Under the pieces are notes generated by a model. That model was not told the DNA's origin. It did not search any database and saw only the letters and a list, made by a program, of their open reading frames with translations. A DNA stretch of 13,179 bases. Origin: Baffinella frigidus (Eukaryota > Cryptophyceae > Cryptomonadales > Baffinellaceae). Made by a program: the position numbers and the translations under genes. The stretch covers positions 16,998 through 30,176 of the forward strand of contig MU647797.1 of NCBI GenBank assembly GCA_026770585.1, given 5' to 3'. Positions 1 to 6,398 of this stretch are shown in pieces (position 1 is the stretch's first letter; each line of letters starts with the position of its first letter).

Positions 1-44
1 CCCCAACCCCAACCCCAACCCCAACCCCAACCCCAACCCCAACC
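1..44. repeat. (CCCCAA)7 tandem array at window start
   Basis: Seven perfect copies of a 6-bp unit CCCCAA, ending in a GCTAAA-like degenerate unit. The C-rich strand reads 5' to 3' from the first base, as expected at the left end of a chromosome. However, related CCCCAAA and CCCTAAA units also occur internally (3207-3369), so an internal low-complexity array or an assembly edge is equally possible. Confidence 0.9.
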
Positions 45-431
45 GCTAAATCCCACCCCAGAACCCGGATCCCCGCGGGAAGCCATGCCAGGCCACAAGT
101 CGGAATTTCAGGATACAAGTCTTTTTAAAAAAATGTACCCGGATCCGGAAATTTCGTATTCGGATCGGACGTGGGAAGGACGAGGAGTTGCGTGTCGATA
201 GGTGGCTACGTACCGTTTAGTACCACGAAACGAACCGTTGCGTCCTGAAATTCCCAGTCATGACCTGCCGTGGGAAGCACGGGTGGCGCAGGAAGACGCC
301 TCACGCCTCACACTAAAGACGCCTCACGCCCCATCTCCAAACCAATCCCCAAATTCCAGACACTTCGCCCCAAACACCCGACCACAACCTCTACATCCCG
401 CCCCGCAACACACGGGGGCTGGCGGCACGGG
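45..431. other. non-coding stretch with one fragment of dispersed repeat P
   Basis: No gene is visible. Bases 274-330 hold a fragment of the dispersed GC-rich repeat P (GCACGGGTGGCGCAGGAAG, then GCCTCACGC), which recurs at 1011-1930. The rest is C-rich, with scattered CCCCAAA-like units. The 81-codon open frame here is proline- and histidine-rich low complexity and has no credible start context. Confidence 0.5.
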
Positions 432-433
432 TA

Positions 434-651
434 CCACTCGAGGCTGAAATAGAGCGTATTTTAAATGCGGGGTTGTTAAATTTAGTACCAGTCACGGGCA
501 GGTTTGGTCACGTATCTGGGGGGTTTCCCCCAGACATTCCCCCAGATACGTGACCAAACGCCCCTATTTGTGTGAAATTTACTACACACATTTTTCTTGA
601 CTTGTAAAAGAACCCCTGTTTTAAAATAGTCACATTTCTAGCCTCGAGTGG
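434..651. mobile_element. MITE-like hairpin A1, TA target duplication
   Basis: Terminal inverted repeats CCACTCGAGGCT / AGCCTCGAGTGG are bounded by TA on both sides (432-433 and 652-653). A strong internal stem pairs 502-522 with 539-559 (TTGGTCACGTATCTGGGGG against its complement). The flanks, CACGGG on the left and GCGCAGGAAGC on the right, rejoin into the dispersed repeat P, so the element sits inside a P copy. A second copy, A2, is at 8798-9023. No protein is encoded, so this would be a non-autonomous element. TA duplications are typical of the Tc1/mariner group; that assignment is inference. Confidence 0.8.
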
Positions 652-692
652 TAGCGCAGGAAGCCGTGCTCCGCCTCGCAATGTTCTTCCAG

Positions 693-718
693 TTTGGGGT
701 TTAGTGTTTGGGGTTTAG
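693..718. repeat. two TTTGGGGTTTAG telomere-like units
   Basis: Two perfect 12-bp copies of TTTGGGGTTTAG start at 693 and 707. This is the G-rich strand of the CCCCAAA/CCCTAAA type array seen at 3207-3369, in opposite orientation. Confidence 0.6.
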
Positions 719-723
719 CGATT

Positions 724-761
724 GGTGGGGTTCGAAAGCGAAATCGTTTTCCAACCCCACC
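724..761. repeat. small inverted repeat GGTGGGGTT / AACCCCACC
   Basis: A perfect 9-bp stem pairs 724-732 with 753-761 around a 20-base loop containing GAAAGCGAAATCG. It lies between elements A1 and B. No function is apparent. Confidence 0.55.
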
Positions 762-769
762 AGCTTAGT

Positions 770-908
770 CCGGGGACATGTTTAATTTAAAAGAAAACGA
801 ATCACTTTGTGTTCATAGGAGTTGGACGAAGGTTAATCAAGGCCTATTCAATTAGGGCCAGAATCCGGTTGGATAGGCCATTTTCTTTTAAATTAAACAT
901 GTTCCCGG
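770..908. mobile_element. hairpin element B
   Basis: Long inverted repeat: CCGGGGACATGTTTAATTT plus AAAAGAAAA on the left is matched by the complement ending at 908, with one or two mismatches over about 28 bp. A second inner inverted repeat pairs GGCCTATTCAA (from 841) with TTGGATAGGCC. Single copy in the window, and no clear target duplication was seen. It carries no coding sequence. Confidence 0.65.
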
Positions 909-1161
909 ATGAGGCTAATGAGCCTTTGCCGACCGCGGCGCACGAACCCCCCACCACTCTTGACCATCCCGGGCATACACCCTGCACCCTAAACGCTAAA
1001 CCCTATCCTGCAGGAGGCTCGGGTGGCGCAGGAAACCATCCTGCGCCTCACACTATGTGTCCCTGTACCCCAAACTCCACACTCAACCCCAAACTGGAAA
1101 CGCTTCACCCCAAACACCCAACCCCAACCTCAAAATTCGGGTGGTGCAGGAAGCCAGCATG

Positions 1162-1331
1162 CCACACGAGGCTAACCAGGCGAACAGAATAAAACCCGGG
1201 GGCTGTACAAGTAGGGTCTGTCCATGAGTGATTTAAAACCGACCGACCGCTGAGCGGTCGGTAACGTGATCATTTCCCTACAAAACTTTAAAAGTCCCTT
1301 TTATTCTGTTCGCCTGGGTAGCCTCGTGTGG
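1162..1331. mobile_element. MITE-like hairpin C inserted in repeat P
   Basis: 170-bp element. Its 33-bp terminal inverted repeats begin CCACACGAGGCTA and continue into GGCGAACAGAATAAAA, with one mismatch. Flanking TG dinucleotides (1160-1161, 1332-1333) look like a 2-bp target duplication. The flanks ...GGAAGCCAGCATG and TGCGCCTCACGC rejoin to a normal P unit (compare 1681-1700, GCCATCCTGCGC). An internal perfect hairpin CCGACCGCT/AGCGGTCGG spans 1243-1261. The end sequence resembles that of element A (CCACTCGAGGCT), suggesting related mobilising enzymes. Confidence 0.8.
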
Positions 1332-1566
1332 TGCGCCTCACGCTTGCAGAAAAGCGCATTGTGTGCACATTTGATCACGTGACCCCATATGGCCAGCGTG
1401 GCTCAGCAGGGCGGATCCGCGATACTCCCGAAAATGCTTCACCCCAAACACGGACCCCCAACCTCTAACTCCCACCCCGCATCCCGGGCCCCCTTTGGCA
1501 GGAGGCTCGGGTGGTGCAGGAAGCGATCCTGCGCCTCACGCTCGCAGAAAAGCGCATTGTGTACAA

Positions 1567-1618
1567 ATTTGATCACGTGACCCCAGATGGCCATTTGATC
1601 ACGTGACCCCAGATGGCT
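1567..1618. repeat. 26-bp tandem duplication containing TCACGTGA
   Basis: Two adjacent copies of a 26-bp unit, ATTTGATCACGTGACC followed by CCAGATGGC. The core TCACGTGA is a perfect palindrome of E-box/G-box type. A third, single copy lies at about 1368-1393. A regulatory role is possible but nothing else supports it. Confidence 0.7.
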
Positions 1619-1979
1619 CTAAATCCCACCCCACATCCCGGACCCCCCCTTTGGCAGGAAGCACGGGTGGTGCAGGAAGCCATCCTGCGCCGCACACTAT
1701 GTGTCCCTATACGCCAACCTTCAATGATGTGTCCCTACACCCCAAACTCCCAAACACTATGTGTCCCTATACCCCAAACTCCCTATACCCCAAACTCCAC
1801 TAAACCCCAAACTGGAAACGCTTCACCCCAAACACCCAAACCCACCCTCAAACTTCCAACCCCGATTGCCTTGGGCAGGAAGCACAGGTGGTGCAGGAAG
1901 CGATCCTGCGCCTCTCGCTCGTCATCCTCTCCGAGAGCCCTTCGCTCCTCGCGCCGTGGGTGCGTCCACTACCCCCACT

Positions 1980-2131
1980 TTTATCTCAGAAAACGAGTTC
2001 TAAAACTCGTTTTCTTAAGTCAATTCCCCTATAAATTTGTCAACTTATGCGGAGAGTAAAGAATAAGTTGACAAATTTATAGGGGAATTGACTTAAGAAA
2101 ACGAGTTTTAGAACTCGTTTTCTGAGATAAA
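1980..2131. mobile_element. near-perfect palindrome element D1
   Basis: About 150 bp, almost completely self-complementary. Arms start TTATCTCAGAAAACGAG and end CTCGTTTTCTGAGATAA, with arms of about 66 bp around a loop TGCGGAGAGTAAAGAA. The two arms differ at very few positions. A second copy, D2, lies at 11516-11667. The outer ends of D1 are less clean than those of D2 (an extra T on the left), so the target duplication is unclear here. Confidence 0.85.
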
Positions 2132-2132
2132 G

Positions 2133-2376
2133 TTAGCAGCCACCGGAGGACGCAGACCTGTACGCTTGAGCCCCATCTCAGACCCATGTTCCCTCCATTT
2201 GGTGAGTGGGGAGGTAGGGGGTCACGAGATGCGGACGTCGACTGCCGTGCCATCAGACCTAGGACCCTACGGTAGGCAATCCGTAGGGACATAGGGGGGT
2301 TCCTACGCGATCAGACAGTCAACCGTGGTCCACCGTGTGGTTGGGTGATGCGGAGCCACTTAGCAGCCACCGGAGG
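2133..2376. repeat. 17-bp direct repeat TTAGCAGCCACCGGAGG pair and non-coding stretch
   Basis: TTAGCAGCCACCGGAGG occurs at 2133-2149 and 2360-2376. The first copy directly abuts the right end of palindrome D1. Between them lies dispersed repeat N1 (2258-2299). No gene was recognised. Confidence 0.6.
2258..2299 (-). repeat. dispersed repeat N, copy 1
   Basis: Read on the minus strand this is CCCCCCTATGTCCCTACGG followed by ATTGCCTACCGTAGGGTCC and TAGG. Related copies on the plus strand are at 5151-5190 and 8155-8197. It contains the palindromic core CCTACGGTAGG (2266-2276), which also occurs in repeats U and F. Confidence 0.75.
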
Positions 2377-2476
2377 CTTCACGGATACAGTCCATCTAAA
2401 CGATGTGTACTAGAATCTTATCCATCGCCCTGGAACCTAACCGGAATTTCACCTTGGATTCACACTCGTCGTCCCC

Positions 2477-2510
2477 TCTGGGCGCCCTTCCCTCCGGAAG
2501 GGCGCCCAGA
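2477..2510. repeat. perfect 15-bp-stem palindrome
   Basis: TCTGGGCGCCCTTCC pairs perfectly with GGAAGGGCGCCCAGA around a 4-base loop CTCC. It is GC-rich and would form a very stable hairpin. No neighbouring gene suggests a role. Confidence 0.8.
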
Positions 2511-2599
2511 GCCGTGGGTGAGTCTGCGCTTTGGTGTTTGGTGGTGCGTGGTGCTTTGTATTACACTCACATCGAACGCCACGCCCACCTCACTCTTGA

Positions 2600-2749
2600 G
2601 GAGATGGGAACAATCTACGGATGATTTGGGGTTTATGACTCAGGTTTGGCGTTCAGGGTGGTTCAGCAGGTTTTGAGGTTTGGGTTTAGGGGCAACCGCT
2701 GGTACACATCGGTGGTTGGTCCAAACGATCACACCATGGGGCTCTTGAA
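2600..2749. other. G/T-rich stretch without a gene
   Basis: Contains GGTTTTGAGGTTTGGGTTTAG (in two parts, about 2667-2690), a degenerate telomere-like G-strand run, and no credible coding frame. Confidence 0.4.
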
Positions 2750-2759
2750 TGCCGACAGG

Positions 2760-2831
2760 TAGCCACACGGTGGACTACGAACCTTTTATCAAACGTCAAC
2801 TTACCTGAAGACAATTAGCTTAAGGATTTTT
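2760..2831 (-). mobile_element. dispersed element K, copy 1, flanked by 10-bp direct repeats
   Basis: Its reverse complement matches 6399-6476 closely (AGGATTTTT..., CCTGAGGACAATTAACTTCAGG-like part, AAGTTGAC, GGTTCGTAGTCCA, CCACAC end). TGCCGACAGG occurs exactly on both sides (2750-2759 and 2832-2841), which could be a 10-bp target duplication. No coding content. Confidence 0.55.
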
Positions 2832-2861
2832 TGCCGACAGGCAGGCATGCTTCCCGTCGCA

Positions 2862-2895
2862 CACGAAACGCAAAAGTTCACGAAACGCAAAAGTT
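2862..2895. repeat. 17-bp tandem repeat x2
   Basis: CACGAAACGCAAAAGTT is repeated at 2862 and 2879 with a 17-bp period. Confidence 0.75.
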
Positions 2896-3025
2896 GACGC
2901 TGACGTTTTCTATGCCTGGTACAACACCTGGTGTGTTATACCCCTAAAAGCAAGCCATACTCCGAAATGCCTCCAACGCCCGATTGTGCACAATCTGAGA
3001 CAGAATGCCCCCCCCCCCACTGCAG

Positions 3026-3128
3026 GTAAAGCAGTTGGTACCGATTGGGCTGCACATCATCACGCACGACCCCCCCCTCCGAGACGCCGCCACCCTCCTC
3101 CTCCGCCGCCTCACCCCCGCCCCTCCTG
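3026..3128 (+). CDS. candidate internal exon 1 of an unrecognised protein (partial)
   Basis: Open segment reading VKQLVPIGLHIITHDPPLRD then AATLLLRRLTPAPP. It is preceded by an 11-C polypyrimidine tract and CTGCAG (acceptor AG at 3024-3025) and followed by CCTG|GTTTAA (donor GT at 3129-3130). Codons end strongly in G or C. It ends in phase 1, which exactly matches the start of the next candidate exon at 3371. The leucine-rich amphipathic look would suit a helical-repeat protein of HEAT/ARM type, but I do not recognise the family. No start codon or upstream exon was identified. Known: GT-AG introns. Inferred: that this is coding. It could be a pseudogene fragment. Confidence 0.4.
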
Positions 3129-3370
3129 GTTTAACCCTCAACCCTCAACCCTTAACCCTCAACCCTCCTGGTTTAACCCCTGAACCGTGAACCGTGAACC
3201 GCACAACCTAAACCCTAAAACCTAAACCCTAAACCCTAAACCCCAAACCCTAAACCCCAAACCCCAAACCCCAAACCCCAAACCCCAAACCCCAAACCCC
3301 AAACCCCAAACCCCAAACCCCAAACCCCAAACCCCAAACCCCAAACCCCAAACCCCAAACCCCAAACCAG
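3129..3370 (+). other. candidate intron filled with telomere-like minisatellite
   Basis: The 242-bp segment starts GTTTAA and ends CCAG, and joins two segments in compatible reading phase. It begins with CCTCAACCCT repeats, passes through CCCTAAA units and ends in a CCCCAAA array. The donor is weak (GTTTAA), so a different boundary is possible. Confidence 0.35.
3207..3369. repeat. CCCTAAA to (CCCCAAA)n interstitial telomere-like array
   Basis: Several CCCTAAA/CCTAAAA units (3207-3253) grade into about 16 uniform CCCCAAA units (3254-3366). CCCTAAA is the canonical plant/green-alga telomere unit; CCCCAAA is a one-base variant that has been amplified here. The array is on the same strand as the CCCCAA array at position 1. 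Confidence 0.9.
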
Positions 3371-3681
3371 GGCTCGGGGCGGCAGGGGGGGGAGCATGGC
3401 TGCTGGAGGTAGCGCGTGGAGCGGAGGGGGGGTTGGTGAAGGGCGGGGAGGATTGGGGGGGGCGGCGGGAGGCTGTGCTGGTGCTGCGGGATATCGCGCA
3501 CGCGCTCGTGGGGCGGATGGGGACGCGCGGACCGTCCGAGGGTGCGGACGAGATGATGGAGGACGGGGACAGTGAAGATTCGGGATCGAGGGGGGGGGGC
3601 GGTGGCGGTGAGGGGGCGAGTGCGCGTGTGGTGCTGCTCGAGGGGGGGGTCATGACGAGCTTGGATAAAGGCCTCACGGAC
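3371..3681 (+). CDS. candidate internal exon 2 of an unrecognised protein (partial)
   Basis: About 103 codons, continuing exon 3026-3128 in phase. Readable parts are GAWLLEVARGAEGGLVKGGE, then REAVLVLRDIAHALVGRMG, then an acidic and glycine-rich low-complexity linker (DEMMEDGDSEDSGS, then six glycines), and ARVVLLEGGVMTSLDKGLTD at the end. It stops at a strong donor, GAC|GTGAGT (3682-3687). Third positions are overwhelmingly G or C, unlike the flanking repeats. The two hydrophobic leucine/valine-rich stretches are compatible with alpha-helical repeats. I do not recognise the protein, and no downstream exon was found before hairpin element H1. A truncated gene or pseudogene is possible. Confidence 0.45.
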
Positions 3682-3687
3682 GTGAGT
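3682..3687 (+). promoter_or_regulatory. splice donor GTGAGT of exon 2
   Basis: GGAC|GTGAGT is a good match to the eukaryotic 5' splice site. The same ...GGAC|GTGAGTGCCCTC context recurs at 4057-4074 in a partial duplicate of the exon end. Confidence 0.4.
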
Positions 3688-3708
3688 GCCCTCCCTGATT
3701 TGAGTGTG

Positions 3709-3729
3709 TGAGAGAGAGAGAGAGAGAGC
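3709..3729. repeat. GA microsatellite
   Basis: About nine GA units follow TGAGTGTGT. Confidence 0.9.
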
Positions 3730-3730
3730 G

Positions 3731-3810
3731 TATATACGAGTGTAGATGGTCTAATATACGAGTCCTGATGGTCTCATAGACGAGTCCGGATGGGCTCATA
3801 TACGAGTCTC
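3731..3810. repeat. 22-bp tandem repeat, about 3.5 copies
   Basis: The unit TACGAGTCCGGATGGTCTCA recurs with TACGAG (or GACGAG) at 3735, 3757, 3779 and 3801, an exact 22-bp period with a few substitutions. Confidence 0.85.
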
Positions 3811-3932
3811 CTCCCATTCTGCACGTGCAGACCTTCCCCGTTCTGCTCTCTCCGTTCTGCACGTGCGATGCGGGGAAGGGGCGTGCGATGCGGGGATTCC
3901 ATCTCCGGAAACGAATAAAATACTAGTTTATG

Positions 3933-4002
3933 ACAACGAAGATTACCACACAATCGGATCATAACAGTGATGATAGAGCATTTTTTTTGTAATTTTTGGT
4001 GC
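3933..4002. mobile_element. hairpin module H, copy 1 (degenerate)
   Basis: A 70-bp member of family H: ACAACGAAGATTACCACAC on the left, TTTTGTAATTTTTGGT on the right, and AGTGATGATAGAGC inside, corresponding to AGTAATAGTAAAGC in better copies. It is preceded by CGGAAACGAATAAAA (from about 3905), as in copies at 5996 and 6949. Arms are partly decayed. Confidence 0.6.
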
Positions 4003-4068
4003 TGGAAGAGGGGGGCATGACGAGAGGGGGCCATGACGAGCCTCGTCAAAGGCCCCGTGGACGTGAGT
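4003..4068 (+). pseudogene. partial duplicate of the exon 2 3' end with its splice donor
   Basis: GAGGGGGCCATGACGAGC and the next 24 bases resemble 3642-3681, reading MTSLVKGPVD against VMTSLDKGLTD, followed by the same donor GTGAGTGCCCTC (4063). GAGGGGGGCATGACGAG at 4007-4023 is a further short repeat of the same motif in a shifted frame. Because the fragment lacks the rest of the exon, it looks like a tandem duplication remnant or an alternative exon end rather than an independent gene. Confidence 0.4.
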
Positions 4069-4069
4069 G

Positions 4070-4095
4070 CCCTCTCTCTGCATGCAGAGAGAGGG
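4070..4095. repeat. perfect 26-bp palindrome next to splice donor
   Basis: CCCTCTCTCTGCA directly joins TGCAGAGAGAGGG, with no loop. It begins two bases after the duplicate GTGAGT donor. Confidence 0.85.
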
Positions 4096-4238
4096 AGGCT
4101 TGTTAGGACCCCCCTCCGATGTGAATTCGTTTCACGCATCGGGGAGGGACCAGACGCCCGGGAAGCCCTCCGCAGGGGTCGACCGGGATTCGAGTCGCGC
4201 AGCAAGCCCCCCGCAGGGACCGCCGGAGGCTTGTTAGG
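4094..4238. repeat. direct repeat GGAGGCTTGTTAGG and enclosed hairpin
   Basis: GGAGGCTTGTTAGG occurs at 4094-4107 and 4225-4238, each followed by C/T-rich CCTCC. Between them a hairpin (4109-4148) pairs CCCCTCCGATG with CGCATCGGGGAGGG around GAATTCG, and CCTCCGCAGGG-type units are repeated at about 4166 and 4209. No gene was recognised. Confidence 0.55.
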
Positions 4239-4574
4239 TCCTCCTCCAGTGGCTTGCCTCGCCTTGAAAGGCCCTTACGACGGCGTGCCTCCACTGCTCG
4301 TGCGTGCAATGCGGTTGCGGGAATTATTTCTCTGAAGCGTTGCTTCACTGCTTCCGAAGAGTCCACTGCTGTGGGAGGCTGATTTTTACTACACAAATTA
4401 CCATTTTTCTTCACAAGTTGTTTCTTTACTACACTGGTAGAATTGGTAGGCGACACGCGAGAGCAGACAGATGCTCTAGAGAGTCACCTACCCAGAGTCA
4501 TATATCACCGAGTATACAACGTATACGAAGAAAAATCTTCACAACAGTGGCGCATTCCATAGGGCTGGCCACCA
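4239..4574. other. non-coding stretch without a recognised gene
   Basis: Contains TTACTACAC-like words (4387 and 4432) resembling the arms of family H, but no clear hairpin. Open frames of about 100 codons cross it without recognisable motifs. Confidence 0.4.
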
Positions 4575-4715
4575 GGAATATATTTGTAAAGCGGCTCGCC
4601 TGCTTCAAATCATAAAACTTGACTCCTTTCAAATGTAAACATGACTCCAGTTCCGTAGTAAAAGATCGTCCTTTATAATTCGTAACAGAAGGCAGCCGCT
4701 TTACAAATCTATTCC
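4575..4715. mobile_element. hairpin element I
   Basis: Inverted repeat of about 22 bp: GGAATATATTTGTAAAGCGG (4575) pairs with CCGCTTTACAAATCTATTCC (4696-4715), with one mismatch, separated by about 97 bp of AT-rich sequence. Single copy here and no obvious target duplication. Confidence 0.6.
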
Positions 4716-4843
4716 CGGGGAACCCCGCTATGAATTGGTACCCGTCAGGTTTTGAGCTCTCTGACGCGGGTTCGAAGGCGTCTCTCTGAACCGCGGCTCT
4801 ACTTTAGACGTGACCGGGAGCAATCATAAGTTGACACAAGGGA
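4716..4843. other. non-coding stretch with tRNA-like B-box only
   Basis: GGTTCGAAGGC (about 4769) resembles a pol III B box and lies downstream of TGAATTGGTA, but the stems of a tRNA cloverleaf do not close. I do not call a tRNA. Confidence 0.3.
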
Positions 4844-4869
4844 AGAATGTACAGGATCCTGTACATTCT
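4844..4869. repeat. perfect 26-bp palindrome
   Basis: AGAATGTACAGGA joins TCCTGTACATTCT with no loop. AAGTTGAC words lie on both sides (4828 and 4875), the same word that recurs in several hairpin elements. Confidence 0.85.
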
Positions 4870-4962
4870 GCCAAAAGTTGACGGACGTCTGCTGGTGAGT
4901 TGACTTTTGCGATTGACCACCCTCAGATCTAGCGTGGTGTTTGCCGCCTCTGCACATTTACG

Positions 4963-5032
4963 GCAACGAAAATGACTACACTGCTGGATTATGCCAGTAA
5001 TAGTAAAGCCAATGTGTAGTGATTTTCGTTGC
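4963..5032. mobile_element. hairpin module H, copy 2
   Basis: A 70-bp near-palindrome: GCAACGAAAATGACTACAC on the left and GTGTAGTGATTTTCGTTGC on the right, with loop motif AGTAATAGTAAAGC. The G in TGAC on the left is matched by a compensating TGAT on the right. This copy stands without the longer outer arms seen around other copies. Confidence 0.8.
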
Positions 5033-5150
5033 AGGCTCTGGTGTAGGTGATGCCTGAATCCCTTCGTAGTCCGCTACTGGTTCAAATACTGGTTCAAAGT
5101 ACAACACTTTCACCAGGTTCCGAGGTTTCGGTTGGGGTATCCGTAGAAAC

Positions 5151-5190
5151 AACCCCATGTCCCTACGGATGGCCTACCGTAGGGTCCTAG
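5151..5190 (+). repeat. dispersed repeat N, copy 2
   Basis: ATGTCCCTACGGATGGCC followed by TACCGTAGGGTCCTAG matches the complement of 2258-2299. Followed, as at 8197-8240, by a loosely conserved ...TTCGNGAAATTCCTTCG-type segment. Confidence 0.75.
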
Positions 5191-5316
5191 CGCATATTCA
5201 CGTGTGGGCTATTCGCGAAATCCCTTCGTAGTCCGACGGGAGTGTGGGGTGGTGTCTGACGCGTCCTTTCTCTGCACGCGAGAGCAGGCGATGCCTGGGG
5301 TGCGGGAAGTCTCAGC

Positions 5317-5790
5317 GCTCGCCTTCGCGTCTCTGCTTCGCGCCCCTGCGTACCCCCCCCCCACTCGCGGGAGAGAGAGAGAGAGAGAGAGCGCGCGCGC
5401 GCGAGAGAGAGAGAGAGGAACCTCCCGCCCGGAACCCAGTACTCCCCCCCACCTTCTTCCGTATTACTCTCGAGCCTTACCTTCAGTGATCCAACAGTCT
5501 ATGCTGCTACGTGCCCCTGTGTAGCCCCCCCTATCTTCTTCTTTATTATGTAACCCCCCTTCCCGACCTGACTTTCGAATTATCAATTTTAATGATTTAA
5601 ATTAATTTGTCATCATGAATGACCCGATTTCCAGAGGGGCTGTAGAGACGCTCGCCGTCACGTCGCTGCTCCGCGCCCCTGCGTATTGCCCCCCCCCCCC
5701 ACCGACCTAAGTTTCGAATTATCCATTTTAATGATTTTAATAAATCCATCTTAATGATGAAGCCCAACCTCAACTGCCTACGCCAGATCA
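5317..5790. repeat. diverged tandem repeat region L/M
   Basis: Two blocks about 330 bp apart share CTTCGCGCCCCTGCGTA (5337 and 5670), a poly-C run, and TTTCGAATTATCNATTTTAAT with GATTT (about 5572 and 5711). Repeat L, ACTCTCGAGCCTTAC then TTCAGTGATCCAACAGTCT, lies at about 5466 and recurs at 6102 and, more diverged, at 6838 and 8508. No coding frame was recognised. Confidence 0.65.
5370..5418. repeat. compound GA/GC microsatellite
   Basis: (GA)n, then (GC)n, then (GA)n in one uninterrupted block. Confidence 0.95.
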
Positions 5791-5900
5791 GGTCCATGGT
5801 TTAGAGATTTGATAATCTTTGATATCTCAGCCTTAAGATATGCAAGGATATGCTATTTGAGGCTGCAAACCAAGACTTAAGATAGCATAAATGACTCCAC

Positions 5901-5932
5901 CAACGCGACTGAAGGTCCCTTCAGTCGCGTTG
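5901..5932. repeat. 15-bp-stem hairpin followed by T run
   Basis: CAACGCGACTGAAGG pairs perfectly with CCTTCAGTCGCGTTG around a 2-base loop; CGCTTTTTTAAA follows at once. In bacteria this would be called an intrinsic terminator. In this eukaryotic setting it is simply a strong hairpin beside a T run. Confidence 0.8.
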
Positions 5933-5995
5933 CGCTTTTTTAAACCCTGAACCCCCTCCCGCGTAGGCGGAAACGAATCAAACTATAGGTTTCTT

Positions 5996-6065
5996 GCAAC
6001 GATTGGATTTACACAAGTGGGTCATGCTAGCAATGGGAAAGCATTTTTGTAGTAATTTTTGTTGG
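5996..6065. mobile_element. hairpin module H, copy 3
   Basis: A 70-bp H module, GCAACGATTGGATTTACAC ... TTTTTGTAGTAATTTTTGTTG, with loop AGCAATGGGAAAGC. Preceded by GGCGGAAACGAATCAAACT (5967-5985), the leader also present before copies 1 and 4. Confidence 0.7.
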
Positions 6066-6067
6066 CC

Positions 6068-6165
6068 CCGCGTACCCCCCCCCCACCTTGTTCCTTATTT
6101 CTCTCGAGCCTTACGTTCATTGATCCAATAGTCTATGCTGCTACGCGCCTCCGCCTACTCCCCCC
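6068..6165 (+). repeat. repeat L copy with poly-C
   Basis: GCGTACCCCCCCCCCACCTT, then CTCTCGAGCCTTACGTTCAT and TGATCCAATAGTCTATGCTG, closely matching 5440-5510. It lies between H copy 3 and G copy 1. Confidence 0.75.
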
Positions 6166-6172
6166 CCACCTT

Positions 6173-6298
6173 CCACGCCAGAATGATCGAGGGAAACCGA
6201 CGTCTTATCCGCGCCAGATCTGGCGAGGTTGACTTAAGAAGTCAAGGCATTTCCCTTGAAAGATGTCAAAAGTGGATGTTTCAAGTGCCCTGGCGTGG
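6173..6298 (-). mobile_element. 126-bp element G, copy 1, TT target duplication
   Basis: Ends CCACGCCAG / CTGGCGTGG, flanked by TT on each side (6171-6172, 6299-6300). Its interior, read on the minus strand, matches 8334-8459: CTTTCAAGGGAAATGCCTTG, AAGTCAACC, and the palindrome CGCCAGATCTGGCG (6211-6224). No coding capacity. Confidence 0.8.
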
Positions 6299-6398
6299 TT
6301 CTTCGTCGTCTCTATTACTCAAGTGTGTAACCACTTGGTGGGCTACGAGGGTTTCGGTGACCCTTGATTCCGGGGTGTTACGTGACCAACCTGCATTA

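Larger units (their letters stand above)
1011..1930. repeat. degenerate GC-rich repeat array P
   Basis: A diverged unit recurs at about 1011, 1140, 1489, 1653 and 1876: GGCAGGAGGCTCGGGTGG, then TGCAGGAAGCCATCCTGCG, then CCTCACGCTCGCAGAAAAGC or CACTATGTGTCCCTATACCCC. Parts of the unit carry ATTTGATCACGTGACCCC, present near 1370 and as a perfect tandem pair of 26 bp at 1567-1618. Open frames across it are low complexity and change from copy to copy, so I read it as non-coding repeat. Element C interrupts one copy (1162-1331). Confidence 0.75.

Noticed and set aside
1613-2059. 148-codon frame through repeat P
   Set aside because: Frame is shared loosely by P copies but includes stops in other copies and runs into palindrome D1.
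3222-3677. Minus-strand frame with a repeated GFGVWGL motif
   Set aside because: It is the direct translation of the CCCCAAA minisatellite, which is open in this frame by composition.
4180-4200. GGGATTCGAGTC as a tRNA T-arm
   Set aside because: No matching acceptor stem or A box at the right distance; the segment lies in a GC-rich tandem repeat.
4720-4790. Possible tRNA from GGTTCGAAGGC and TGAATTGGTA
   Set aside because: A B-box-like word is present, but the T stem and acceptor stem do not pair. Only an anticodon-arm-like GTCAG/CTGAC stem is visible.
5815-5885. TATGCAAGGATATGC and CTTAAGATA words as a hairpin element
   Set aside because: Pairing is short and scattered, with no ends or second copy.
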